Part shown: piece by piece, positions 16,295 through 25,825 of the stretch
How the letters are laid out: the number at the start of each line of letters is the position of its first letter
Position numbering within the stretch: the first letter of the stretch is position 1
Assembly (NCBI GenBank): GCA_913061415.1
Contig: CAJXUD010000007.1
Location: 62,001-126,000 of the forward strand
DNA length: 64,000 nt
DNA from: an uncultured Oleispira sp.
GTDB taxonomy: Bacteria > Pseudomonadota > Gammaproteobacteria > Pseudomonadales > Oceanobacteraceae
Reading direction: 5' to 3'
The notes under the pieces: generated by a model
What the model saw: the letters and a program-made list of their open reading frames with translations, nothing else
Databases searched by the model: none
Told to the model about the DNA's origin: nothing
Position numbers and translations under genes: made by a program

Positions 16295-19075
16295 ATGTTT
16301 GAAGTTGGTCAGCGTTGGATAAGTGACACGGAGTCTGATTTAGGCCTAGGAATGGTTCAGGAAGTTACCTTTAGGCAGGTAGCGATTTTGTTCCCGGTTG
16401 CAGATGAAGTAAGGCGCTATTCAAAAGATCAAGCCCCTCTTACTCGTATAAAATTCAATATTGAAGATACGGTTCTTTTGGAAGACGGTAGTAAACTTAC
16501 CATCACCGAAATTCAAGAAATGAACGGTATTTTGTTTTATGGCGATGCGGATCGTATTATTCCTGAAACTCAGCTGAGCGGTCAGATTCAGCTAAGTCAG
16601 GCGTCTGAGCGTTTGTTGGCGGGTCAGGTGGATAACAGCAAGGCTTATGAACTGCGTTTACGTGCTTTGCAAATGAAGAGCAAGCTGCAAGAACGTAAGC
16701 ATTATGGCCTTGTAGGAAGTCGTACCACCCTGCTTCCTCATCAGTTATTTATTGCAAATGAAGTGGCTAGTCGTGAAGTTCCTCGTGTATTGCTTGCCGA
16801 TGAAGTAGGTTTAGGTAAAACCATTGAAGCTGGCATGATCATGCATAGCTTACTATTGAGTGAGCGCATTGAGCGCGTATTGGTTTTATTGCCAGAAGCA
16901 TTAACGCATCAGTGGCTGGTCGAAATGGTTCGCCGTTTTAACTTACGCTTTAGCGTATTGGACGAAGGCCGCTGCTTGGCGCTTGAAGATCAAGAAGATG
17001 GCGCAAATCCTTATGTGCAGCAGCAATTGGTGCTTGCACCGTTAAATGCGGTTGCTAATGACCCTAAGCGTCGCGAGCAAATCTTGTCTGCTGGCTGGGA
17101 CATGGTTGTTGTCGACGAAGCCCACCACCTTGGCTGGTCCCCGACCGCTCATGATGAAAGTTATGGATTAGTTGAGTCTTTGGCTCATGAATGCCCTGGT
17201 CTACTATTGCTTACCGCTACACCTGAGCAGCTAGGTATGGAAGGTCACTTTGCGCGCTTGCGCTTGTTAGATCCTGAGCGTTTCCATAATTTAGAAGAAT
17301 TCATTCAAGAACAGTCCCAGTTTCAGCCTGTTGCTAATGCTGCACAGTCTTTGCTGTCGGGCAGTGAATTGTCAAATGCCGAGCGCGATGCGTTAAAAGG
17401 TCTATTAGGGCAAGATATCCCTGCACAGCCTGATGCTGAGCAATCTCAAATTTGGATCAAGCAGTTAATTGATCAGCATGGTACTGGCCGAGTCTTATTC
17501 CGTAATACTCGTAGCGCAATGGAAGGTTTTCCTAATCGTGAAGTGATTGCACAGCCTTTCTTACTACCTGAAGCTTATAAAGCGCTTTCTGGTTTAGACG
17601 GCTTGTATCCTGAGCGTCAAATAGACGATTGGGAGAGTGTTGATCCTCGCATTGATTGGATTAATGAGTTAATCAAAGCAAATAAGGGCGAAAAGTTCTT
17701 ATTAATTACCCATCAGCAGAAAACGGTTCTTCAGATCGAGCGTGCTTTATGGGAGCGCTATGGCACTCAATGTGCGGTATTCCATGAAGATATGGATATG
17801 ATCGAGCGAGATCGTGCGGCAGCCTATTTTGCGGAACAAGAAGGCGGTGCTCAAATTTTGCTTTGCAGTGAAATTGGTAGCGAAGGTCGAAACTTCCAGT
17901 TTGCTCGCCATTTGGTTTTGTTTGATTTGCCTGACAACTGCGATCTTATTGAGCAGCGCATTGGTCGACTTGACCGTATTGGTCAGAAACACGACATTCA
18001 GTTGCATATCCCTTATTTTGAAGAGCACTCTTCTGAACGTTTATTTGAGCTGTTAAATATTGGCGTAGATGTCTTTAGTCATCCGAATCCCCTCGCTCAG
18101 TCTTTGTTGAATCATCATCATACGCAAATGGTTAAAGCGCTTAATAGTCCTAAGATCAGTGATTTACATAAGTTGGTTGATACCTTGATTCCTGAACGTG
18201 AAACTCAACAGCAAGAGTTGGAGCAAGGCCGTGACCGCTTATTAGAATTGCAGTCGTGTGATCCTGAAAAATCGAAAGCTTTGTTAGATCAGATTCTTGC
18301 GGATGACCGCCTTGATCAAGCTATTTTGCCGAGTTTTCTTGAGCAGGTTTGTGATGTTTATGGAATTATTCAGCAAGACCACAGCCATCACTGCTTTATT
18401 CTGCGTCCTGGCGACCACATGCTAACCAGTTATTTCCCTCATCTTCCTGAAGATGGTTTAACGTATACCTGTCGTCGTGATGTCGCGGTTGCCCGTGATG
18501 ATGTGCAATTTTTCACCTGGGAACATCCGTTAATCGTGGGCGCTTTGGATCTAATTCTTTCCGAAGATCATGGTAATTCAAACGTTGCGTACGTTGAAAA
18601 TCATCAGTTCGCTACAGGAGATTTTTACTTCCAAGCTCAGTATACGCTGGAGTCACAAGCACCTAAGGCTTTGCAAATTCAGCGTTATTTACCTGCAGAA
18701 GGTATTCACATTGCGGTTGATCCTGACGGCGGTATTGAATTTCAAGAGCCAGATTACCTTGATTTTCCTGAAGACTTGAAACGCTCTACTGCGACCGGCT
18801 TGGTTAAGCGTGTTGAAACGGGCATTAAGAAGTCGTTAAAAATTGCTAAAGAAGCGGCAGAAGCTCAGCTTCCTAAGCAGTTAGCATTGGGCGCTAAAAG
18901 AATGGCGACAGAGTTAGATGGTGAGATCTCTCGCTTGCAAGAGTTGCAGAAAACCAATCGAAACATTCGTGATAGTGAGATTAATTTGCTTAAGCAAAAG
19001 AAAGTCGCACTTGAGAAAGCTATTAGCCAAGCAAACTACAAAATGGATAATATTCGCATTGTGTTTTGTGGGTAA
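16295..19075 (+). CDS. rapA: RNA polymerase-associated helicase RapA (Swi2/Snf2)
   Basis: LLADEVGLGKTIEAGMI, VVDEAHHL, LLTATPEQLGMEGHFARLRLLDPERF, SEIGSEGRNFQFARHLVLFDLP, QRIGRLDRIGQ. Confidence 0.96.
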   Translation: MFEVGQRWISDTESDLGLGMVQEVTFRQVAILFPVADEVRRYSKDQAPLTRIKFNIEDTVLLEDGSKLTITEIQEMNGILFYGDADRIIPETQLSGQIQLSQASERLLAGQVDNSKAYELRLRALQMKSKLQERKHYGLVGSRTTLLPHQLFIANEVASREVPRVLLADEVGLGKTIEAGMIMHSLLLSERIERVLVLLPEALTHQWLVEMVRRFNLRFSVLDEGRCLALEDQEDGANPYVQQQLVLAPLNAVANDPKRREQILSAGWDMVVVDEAHHLGWSPTAHDESYGLVESLAHECPGLLLLTATPEQLGMEGHFARLRLLDPERFHNLEEFIQEQSQFQPVANAAQSLLSGSELSNAERDALKGLLGQDIPAQPDAEQSQIWIKQLIDQHGTGRVLFRNTRSAMEGFPNREVIAQPFLLPEAYKALSGLDGLYPERQIDDWESVDPRIDWINELIKANKGEKFLLITHQQKTVLQIERALWERYGTQCAVFHEDMDMIERDRAAAYFAEQEGGAQILLCSEIGSEGRNFQFARHLVLFDLPDNCDLIEQRIGRLDRIGQKHDIQLHIPYFEEHSSERLFELLNIGVDVFSHPNPLAQSLLNHHHTQMVKALNSPKISDLHKLVDTLIPERETQQQELEQGRDRLLELQSCDPEKSKALLDQILADDRLDQAILPSFLEQVCDVYGIIQQDHSHHCFILRPGDHMLTSYFPHLPEDGLTYTCRRDVAVARDDVQFFTWEHPLIVGALDLILSEDHGNSNVAYVENHQFATGDFYFQAQYTLESQAPKALQIQRYLPAEGIHIAVDPDGGIEFQEPDYLDFPEDLKRSTATGLVKRVETGIKKSLKIAKEAAEAQLPKQLALGAKRMATELDGEISRLQELQKTNRNIRDSEINLLKQKKVALEKAISQANYKMDNIRIVFCG

Positions 19076-19092
19076 AAAGCGAAGCTTTTTAC
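19072..19092 (+). terminator. Hairpin gtaaaaagc-gaa-gctttttac overlapping the rapA stop
   Basis: 9-bp perfect stem with 3-nt loop. Confidence 0.5.
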
Positions 19093-19292
19093 GACTAGCC
19101 ATGGGTTCGCGTGACCGAAACGAAGTTTCGCAGCTCAGCGAGCGACTACGCAAGGATGCGTAGGCTGGCATTCACTCCAGGGATGGACAATTTGATTACT
19201 CCTATCTTTTGAAGCGAAGCTTGATCTTTGGTTTATCGGCATGCCTATAAAATCGACATTCTAACGCTCAATAGTATTTCAAGCGTTGCATC

Positions 19293-19391
19293 AGGGAGTT
19301 TATTTTTGGGGACGTGGTGAATACGCCGCTTCGCTCTCCCTGTACACTCTCTACAGCTCCCTGCTGTAGAAGTCCCATAAATAAACTCCCT
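19293..19391. repeat. MITE-like intergenic element bounded by inverted repeats agggagtttattt / aaataaactccct
   Basis: 13-bp perfect terminal arms (extends imperfectly inward); internal hairpin tctacagctccctgctgtaga. Confidence 0.65.
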
Positions 19392-19564
19392 AATACAACA
19401 CCAAGACAGTTATTTGTAATTGAGGTTTTTAGTTGAGATTTTAATTGTAGGTCGTCCTTCAGGGCAACGGTTTTGCCTTATTGATAATTGTCGGGCTGAC
19501 CCCCGACCCACTTTAGGTAAGTTAGGCATATCTAATGTGGGTCGTCCTTTAGTGCGACAAGCTG

Positions 19565-20965
19565 CTAAGACCTTGGCGATCTCATCGTTACAAATTCTTC
19601 TGCTGATGTTGGGTGAATCCCAATCGTTGCGTCGAAGTCTGCTTTGGTTGCGCCGGCTGTGATGGCTACGGCAATCCCTTGGATTGTTTCCCCTGCGTCA
19701 TGGCCTACCATGTGTGCGGCTATCACTTTGTTATTCGCTTTATTAACGATCAGCTTCATCAGTGTTCTCTCGTTCATACCAGAGATAGTATGCTTTAGAG
19801 GCTTAAAGTTGGATTCGTAAACGTCAAATTCGATGCCTTGGGCTTTGCATTCGTCTTCAGTTGGACCAACGGTGCCGATATTAGGCTGGCAGAATACGGC
19901 AGTTGGAATATTGTTGTAATTCATTGGTACAGTATCACCGTGATACTGATGCGCTAAGAATTTCATTCCTTGTGCTAGCGCAACGGGGGTCAGTTGCGGA
20001 GTGCCGATAACATCACCCAGTGCATAAATTGATGGAACACTGGTCTGAAAGAAGTCATCTACCTTAATGGTCGTATTCTTGTTCAGTTCGATACCTAGCT
20101 TCTCCAAGTTCAAACCGTCGGTCATTGGGCGACGGCCTGTGGCATACAATACAAGGTCAAATTCTTGTTGTTGCTTATTAGTGAAGGTAACCAGTAGCGT
20201 ACCATCGGTTTGTTTTTCGATGCTTTCTACTTCGGTCTCTGCTGCGATATTAACGCCCTTCTCGATCATTTGTTCTTGCACGAAAAGACGAATATCATCA
20301 TCAAAGCCGCGTAATACAAGATCTTTGCGAACCGCCAGAGTCGTTTCAACTCCTAGGCCATTAAAGATACCTGCAAATTCGACGGCTATGTAACCCGCGC
20401 CAACGACTAATGCGCGCTTAGGGAAGTCTTCTTCACTTAGGTCAAAGACTTCGTTTGAAGTAATTGCATGCTCAACACCGGGGACTTCTGGTTTAAAAGG
20501 CCAGCTGCCCGTTGCGATTAGAATTGTTTCGCCGGTAATGTCTTGATCTGTACCATCTTGGCCATTGATGTGGACAGTATTGGCATCCACTAAACTGCCA
20601 GTGCCATTAAAAATGGTAGCGCCTGGGCCGGTTAATAAATTTTGGTAAATGCCGTTTAGGCGTGAGATTTCATTGGTTTTATTATCGCGCAGTGTTGGCC
20701 AATGAAAATCATTGAATTGGCTATTGATACCGAAGCCTTTGGCTTCTTCAATTTTTTCGCGGTATTCCGATGCATAAACAAACATCTTTTTAGGAACGCA
20801 ACCAACGTTAACGCACGTTCCGCCCAAATAACGATTCTCAATAATAGCAACTTTTTTGCCTTGAGCAGCAGCCATACGGGCTGAGCGAACGCCGCCTGAG
20901 CCTGCGCCAATCACTACTAGGTCAAAGTGTTGAAGTTCTGTATTCACGTTAAATCTCCGTAACAA
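19565..20965 (-). CDS. gor: Glutathione-disulfide reductase
   Basis: VIGAGSGGVRSARMAAAQGKKVAIIENRYLGGTCVNVGCVPKK; GIHPTSAEEFVTMR C-terminal motif. Confidence 0.94.
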   Translation of the reverse strand: MLRRFNVNTELQHFDLVVIGAGSGGVRSARMAAAQGKKVAIIENRYLGGTCVNVGCVPKKMFVYASEYREKIEEAKGFGINSQFNDFHWPTLRDNKTNEISRLNGIYQNLLTGPGATIFNGTGSLVDANTVHINGQDGTDQDITGETILIATGSWPFKPEVPGVEHAITSNEVFDLSEEDFPKRALVVGAGYIAVEFAGIFNGLGVETTLAVRKDLVLRGFDDDIRLFVQEQMIEKGVNIAAETEVESIEKQTDGTLLVTFTNKQQQEFDLVLYATGRRPMTDGLNLEKLGIELNKNTTIKVDDFFQTSVPSIYALGDVIGTPQLTPVALAQGMKFLAHQYHGDTVPMNYNNIPTAVFCQPNIGTVGPTEDECKAQGIEFDVYESNFKPLKHTISGMNERTLMKLIVNKANNKVIAAHMVGHDAGETIQGIAVAITAGATKADFDATIGIHPTSAEEFVTMRSPRS

Positions 20966-21051
20966 AGGTTCAAATTTGACATAACCTTTGATTATTAATT
21001 TTCTGTAGCAGGCTTTAAAGCATGAGTAGAGTCTAGATGAATTTATTGGCG

Positions 21052-21102
21052 AGGTCTCATAGTGAGTATTAATAGCTTAGATTAACATTCTCTATGAGAC
21101 CT
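21052..21102. terminator. Inverted repeat aggtctcatag ... ctatgagacct between gspM and gor
   Basis: 11-bp perfect arms, 29-bp spacer; location downstream of gspM on minus strand. Confidence 0.4.
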
Positions 21103-21117
21103 GCTCAGCTTTGCTGG

Positions 21118-21654
21118 CTATTTATATAAAGAGCCGCGCAAATCTACAAGCCCTGGTTTGTCGCCACGCTCTACATTGATTTGTTTGATTTGAATGTTGT
21201 GCTTTTGGTTTAAATCTTCTAACCAGCGCATGGCGTCATCGAAGACAGCGCCCTCTAGCCATATTCTTAGGCCATCGCCATCTGGTTCAAAGCGCTTCAG
21301 GTTGATATTGGATCGCTTTGCTTGCTTTGTCACAATAGCCAATATCGGCGCGCTGCTTGACTGATTGCTGGTCTGCCCTTGAAATTTATGAGCGTTATTC
21401 GCAAGGGTTTCGTAGGTTGCAATACTCTTGGCAAGTTTGGATTGATACAGTTCTTGCTTAGCTAAAAAGGGTTGTACGAACAGGACGATAATTAAACAAA
21501 GTACAATAAAGGCAGAGATGCCTTTGATGATTTTTTGATCGCGAACATTCTGGCTGTCATACCAAAGATTGAAGCTTACGATAGGAGGAAGTTGCTTTAA
21601 CTTTAGTAGGCTCTCATTCCAGCTGGAGCTTAGCTTCTGCTTTAGGGTGTTCAT
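21118..21654 (-). CDS. gspM: Type II secretion system protein GspM
   Basis: Position after gspL; single TM (IIKGISAFIVLCLIIVLFVQPFL), GspM-like C-terminal domain. Confidence 0.85.
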   Translation of the reverse strand: MNTLKQKLSSSWNESLLKLKQLPPIVSFNLWYDSQNVRDQKIIKGISAFIVLCLIIVLFVQPFLAKQELYQSKLAKSIATYETLANNAHKFQGQTSNQSSSAPILAIVTKQAKRSNINLKRFEPDGDGLRIWLEGAVFDDAMRWLEDLNQKHNIQIKQINVERGDKPGLVDLRGSLYK

Positions 21655-22892
21655 GCGGAAGCTCCTATTTTGATTCGGCCTTTAACGCCATTTTTGTCAT
21701 TGGTTGCTTGGGCAATTTCAACACTGAGACCTTGCTGTTCAATGGCGGCTTTATAGCTTTGCAATTGGGCCAAGGTTTTGGACGTTAGGTCTATCACCAG
21801 CTCATTTTGACGATCATTAAAGCGAAAGCTCTGCCATTCAATGGATTGCTTTAAATTGCTTTGCTGCAGCGCTTTGCTCGCTTGAGAAAGTAATACCATG
21901 ACTCCAGCGCTGGTGACGGTACTGTCCCCTTTTACTTTGCTGCGAATTTGGCGTTCTAAGAACCGAACCCTCTCACCAGGGAATAGGCGCTTGTATAAGC
22001 CGATGGTTTCAGCTTTCACGTAATCTTGCTGGGCGACCAAGCGCTTGTTTTCCAAAGAAATTTCGGTGAAGCTAAATATGCACCAGCAAGCTGCAAGTGC
22101 TGCTACAGGTTTCCACCATACCGCTGGTTGATCTTTTTTGGGTTCTACAGGGCGAAACTCACCGGTTAATAAATCACTGCATTTGTTTGATAATGCATCA
22201 TCTCTTAGGCTTGAAAAGTCGCCGTGCTGAACACTAACGGCTTTAAATATTCCTGCTGAATTGGTTTCTATCTGTGTCTTAAGTAAGTTTGCACTATCAA
22301 GATTCGAGTCGACTAACGTTATCGCTGCTTGGGAGTCTTTGGCCAAGTCATTGCATAAGCCTTCAAGGAAGGCAGCTAATGCCGATTCGTGAATTTTAGC
22401 TTCACTTAAGCCCGGGATATTAATAAACCAAAACTTACCGTCGTGCACTAGGCTGTTTTCTGGCACCAAGCTGGTTTCAGGAATCAGTTGGCGCAGCTTA
22501 ATGTGTCTCAACTCGCAGGCTTCAAGTAATCGATTAAAATTGTCGGCCATGCTGCAGTATACGCGATGGGTAAATTTACCCATCTTGCCCGCAGTGACTA
22601 AATGGTAGTGACTAATGTCTTCAATAAGGCTTTCTTCAAGTGCGAAAGGCAGGGCTTTCGGTAGATGCCTTCCTTGTACGCCGGGTAGCGTTAACCAGCG
22701 GCACACATAGTTTTCACCTTGTAAGATAAAGCGTAATTGTGTCAGGTCTTCTAGCGCTTCCGCCCACTCATCCAAAGGGAGCCAGTGGGCATTACTTTCA
22801 CTGTCGGTGTTATTTTCTTGTATTGCTGGGGTGAGTGGTGAAACAAACCAAGTTTCTAGCTCTACACTCCAACGTACCGCAACTGTTTCCAT
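21651..22892 (-). CDS. gspL: Type II secretion system protein GspL
   Basis: Actin-like cytoplasmic domain with LPGVQGRHLPKALPFALEESLIEDISHYHLV; gene order. Confidence 0.88.
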   Translation of the reverse strand: METVAVRWSVELETWFVSPLTPAIQENNTDSESNAHWLPLDEWAEALEDLTQLRFILQGENYVCRWLTLPGVQGRHLPKALPFALEESLIEDISHYHLVTAGKMGKFTHRVYCSMADNFNRLLEACELRHIKLRQLIPETSLVPENSLVHDGKFWFINIPGLSEAKIHESALAAFLEGLCNDLAKDSQAAITLVDSNLDSANLLKTQIETNSAGIFKAVSVQHGDFSSLRDDALSNKCSDLLTGEFRPVEPKKDQPAVWWKPVAALAACWCIFSFTEISLENKRLVAQQDYVKAETIGLYKRLFPGERVRFLERQIRSKVKGDSTVTSAGVMVLLSQASKALQQSNLKQSIEWQSFRFNDRQNELVIDLTSKTLAQLQSYKAAIEQQGLSVEIAQATNDKNGVKGRIKIGASA

Positions 22893-22917
22893 TATTTCAG
22901 CCTAAAACATGTTTCTA

Positions 22918-22942
22918 AATACCACCGCACCTGGGTGGTATT
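22918..22942 (-). promoter_or_regulatory. Intra-operon hairpin aataccacc-N7-ggtggtatt between gspK and gspL
   Basis: 9-bp perfect stem, 7-nt loop in a 57-bp gap. Confidence 0.5.
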
Positions 22943-22949
22943 ACTATTA

Positions 22950-24095
22950 TTATTCAGTGTTGTTGTTGCCACTAATATTATTGCCACTGCTATTATCAAC
23001 ACCATTGTTAGCGCTGCTATTAGCATTAGATACCACAGGAAGGCGCGCTTCAGTTCGAGAGTAATCTCGGTAATAGGTGCGCATATCTCCAGACTGTAAA
23101 TCGCGGTGCATCAACATCTCTACGGTGGCAATTCGGTCTGCCAGTGTAACGCGTGCAAAAACCTCAAAGTACTGAGAGTTTACACTGAAATCAGCCTTAT
23201 CCCATACTTCCTTCGGGTTTTGATTAGCTGAGCCATTATTTGAACTTGGGTCATTCTTATCCGCTTCGGTAAATGGCTGCACTTCAGCCAAGCTCCAAAA
23301 TTCTTCAAGACTATTGAAACCCTTTTCACCCCGACTATTAATGACAGTATCGGCATCAGAGAGTGACCACGTTGATGACAATGATGCTAATACCTTATCA
23401 CTGGCGGTATTTACGTTTAGCGTTGCATTAACGGGTAACGTGCTGATGTAAGGTTTGAGCTTGCGATAAATGTCGGCATCGACTTCTTTTACTAATAGTA
23501 ATTCAGATGAATGTTTAAATAACGCGTAGCTCGCACGGTATGGCACTTCCTCTGCTAAATAGTCATTATCAACCATACTGTCTTCGTCCATAAACTGCTG
23601 AGTATTGTCTGCAATAATGGGGTCGATACCGAGCTCAGCCAGTAAGTTTTTAAATCTCTGGTTTTGAGCGGCTCGGTTGCTTGCACTTTTATGTAAGCTG
23701 TTGAGATTAAATCGGGATTGGGCATCGATGATTTGAATTTCGGCGGTGCCTGGATCTAACGGGTATGTGAGTGGGCTTGCCCAATCTTCTGATAAATTAT
23801 CGATTTCGGCATTGTTATCAAAATCTAGGCGTAACCCTGCGCGCACTGCGTACTCTATACCGCTGCTATAGGCTCTTGCTTGCTGCAAGGCTTGTAGGTT
23901 ACCACTGCGTTGAATGTCTAAGCTTTGGCGCTCGATCATTGCCGTCGCCAAGACGGATACGATGGCAAAAATAAGCAAAACCGAGATGAGTGCTAGCCCC
24001 TGCTGTTTTTGCGGATTAATGCTGCGCTTATGACTGAGGCTATTACTGGAGCTATTGTCGAAGCTGTTTTTAATTGGCGTATTATTGATCATCAT
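22950..24095 (-). CDS. gspK: Type II secretion system minor pseudopilin GspK
   Basis: QQGLALISVLLIFAIVSVLATAMIERQSLDIQRSGN; DAQSRFNLNSL; gene order. Confidence 0.92.
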   Translation of the reverse strand: MMINNTPIKNSFDNSSSNSLSHKRSINPQKQQGLALISVLLIFAIVSVLATAMIERQSLDIQRSGNLQALQQARAYSSGIEYAVRAGLRLDFDNNAEIDNLSEDWASPLTYPLDPGTAEIQIIDAQSRFNLNSLHKSASNRAAQNQRFKNLLAELGIDPIIADNTQQFMDEDSMVDNDYLAEEVPYRASYALFKHSSELLLVKEVDADIYRKLKPYISTLPVNATLNVNTASDKVLASLSSTWSLSDADTVINSRGEKGFNSLEEFWSLAEVQPFTEADKNDPSSNNGSANQNPKEVWDKADFSVNSQYFEVFARVTLADRIATVEMLMHRDLQSGDMRTYYRDYSRTEARLPVVSNANSSANNGVDNSSGNNISGNNNTE

Positions 24096-24843
24096 ATGCC
24101 AGCAACCATAATCGTTCTATTTCACCTATCTTAGGCAATGTTAGCTTCCATCGCATGGCGACTGGGATTTCTGGTGCCCCGCCTGTTTGTAAATTTGGCC
24201 ATTGAGTATACCAGTTAGATTCACCGCTTTGAGCTTGTGTATTACTTCCGCTGGTCTTGATGTTTTCTTTGGCAAAAATTTCTATTTCTAAAGAATCCAC
24301 AAGATCTAATACAATTTGCGTTTTAGCTTCTGTATCCCCTGAGCGGTCAAGTACTGGCCAAAAGTAACGCACCAAACAAGATCCTTCAGGCTCTAAGTTG
24401 CCCCAATCCTGAAGGCGCAGCTTTGCTTGCGCGCACTCCTCTTCTTGAATATCAAATAATTGAAACGCTACGCGCTGCATAATGGCGCGGCCATTAGGAT
24501 CGATTGGGTTGTTGCGCCACCCAAGTCTTGTCCATTCTGCTAAATAATCAGTGCTATCAAGAATAATAGAGGGCTGGGAGTCGCCGTATTGATCTCGAAT
24601 GCCTCGATTGATTATCTGCTCGACATCACGACTCACAAATTGGTTAAATCTTTGCAAGGTCGTCAGTTGTTCCGAGCGAATGTCGGTTATTTTCTTCGTT
24701 TCGATAATATTGCTGAGCAAGCTGGTTGAAGAAATTCCAATCAGTGCTGTGATGGATATCGCAATCATGACTTCTAGCAAGGTAAAGCCAATTGCTTTTT
24801 GTCTTAGTGAATACGTAAATGAATGGGGCTTATGGCTGATCAT
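24082..24843 (-). CDS. gspJ: Type II secretion system minor pseudopilin GspJ
   Basis: AIGFTLLEVMIAISITALIGISS prepilin motif; order. Confidence 0.9.
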   Translation of the reverse strand: MISHKPHSFTYSLRQKAIGFTLLEVMIAISITALIGISSTSLLSNIIETKKITDIRSEQLTTLQRFNQFVSRDVEQIINRGIRDQYGDSQPSIILDSTDYLAEWTRLGWRNNPIDPNGRAIMQRVAFQLFDIQEEECAQAKLRLQDWGNLEPEGSCLVRYFWPVLDRSGDTEAKTQIVLDLVDSLEIEIFAKENIKTSGSNTQAQSGESNWYTQWPNLQTGGAPEIPVAMRWKLTLPKIGEIERLWLLAYDDQ

Positions 24844-25238
24844 CAGTATTTACCCATAAAACCCGTTAGGCTTACTAATGAATTTTCTTTATCGGTCACT
24901 TTAGAGACCTTAATCTCAATACGTCTAAAATTGGGCAGCGGCGTATCTTCGACTTTAGTAACAATATGCCATTCGCGCCCAGCCATTTCTTCTTCGTCTT
25001 TTGTTTGAGTTGCTGCGGGGTACCCTAATAACTTTAATTTGTTAAGGCGGTTTTCAGCAACGAAAGACGCCAAGGTCTTTTCTTCTAAATAAAGCACGGT
25101 ATCGGCGTTTTGACTTGCGGTACGGCTAATAGCAGCGGCCATCACGGCAAAGATCGATAAGGCAATCATTACCTCGATTAAGGTAAATCCACGCTTGCTA
25201 TGAATGCTACTGAGGGGATTATTCTTCATATTGCTCAA
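24843..25238 (-). CDS. gspI: Type II secretion system minor pseudopilin GspI
   Basis: KRGFTLIEVMIALSIFAVMAAA prepilin motif; order. Confidence 0.9.
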   Translation of the reverse strand: MSNMKNNPLSSIHSKRGFTLIEVMIALSIFAVMAAAISRTASQNADTVLYLEEKTLASFVAENRLNKLKLLGYPAATQTKDEEEMAGREWHIVTKVEDTPLPNFRRIEIKVSKVTDKENSLVSLTGFMGKY

Positions 25239-25821
25239 TGTTCATTTGAAAGCGGCTAAAGCCATCGCCTTCAATAAAAATACTGAAGCTCTCATCGTAT
25301 TCGTGATTAATCGCGACTTTGAATGGTGTGTATTCATCGGAAGATAAAAACATAATGGCAGGCTTTACCCCGTCGTCACTTATCAGCTCAGCAAAATCAA
25401 ACTCTTTATCTTCGATGAATAATGACATAGAAAGCTGTTCTGGAAGTTCTATTGAGGCTTTAAGGCTGCCCTGATAAGTGTCCCAGGGGATGTCCTTGAG
25501 CTTGCTAAGTTCTTCGCTGGTTTTCCCTTCAATGTGTTTAGGGTTATAAATGTCGAAAAATTTTAATAGCTGGGTCGACTGACCATCCATCGCCAAACCT
25601 AGGTCAATGTTTTGAAATACGGCTTCGTCACGATAAGCACTTAGCTGGGCAACAAATTTTAATGCTTGCTGCTTTGCTTCGTGTTTTTGTTCGTTGCCAC
25701 CACCACTTAGGGTTGCCATGCCGAGCATGAGACCAATAATGGTGAGCACAACCATTATTTCGAGCAAAGTAAAGCCTGAATGTGCACGGTAGCTTGATGG
25801 CATACGAACGTTATTGAACAC
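25219..25821 (-). CDS. gspH: Type II secretion system minor pseudopilin GspH
   Basis: HSGFTLLEIMVVLTIIGLMLGMATLS prepilin motif; order. Confidence 0.9.
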   Translation of the reverse strand: MFNNVRMPSSYRAHSGFTLLEIMVVLTIIGLMLGMATLSGGGNEQKHEAKQQALKFVAQLSAYRDEAVFQNIDLGLAMDGQSTQLLKFFDIYNPKHIEGKTSEELSKLKDIPWDTYQGSLKASIELPEQLSMSLFIEDKEFDFAELISDDGVKPAIMFLSSDEYTPFKVAINHEYDESFSIFIEGDGFSRFQMNIEQYEE

Positions 25822-25825
25822 TCAA

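Noticed and set aside
18914-19171. Short ORFs on both strands over the rapA 3' end and following repeat region
   Set aside because: Overlap with rapA and repeat sequence; compositionally consistent with chance ORFs.
22943-23035. Repeat-rich 3' end of gspK (Asn/Ser/Gly runs) as a possible CRISPR or minisatellite
   Set aside because: Irregular low-complexity coding sequence without consistent repeat units or spacers.
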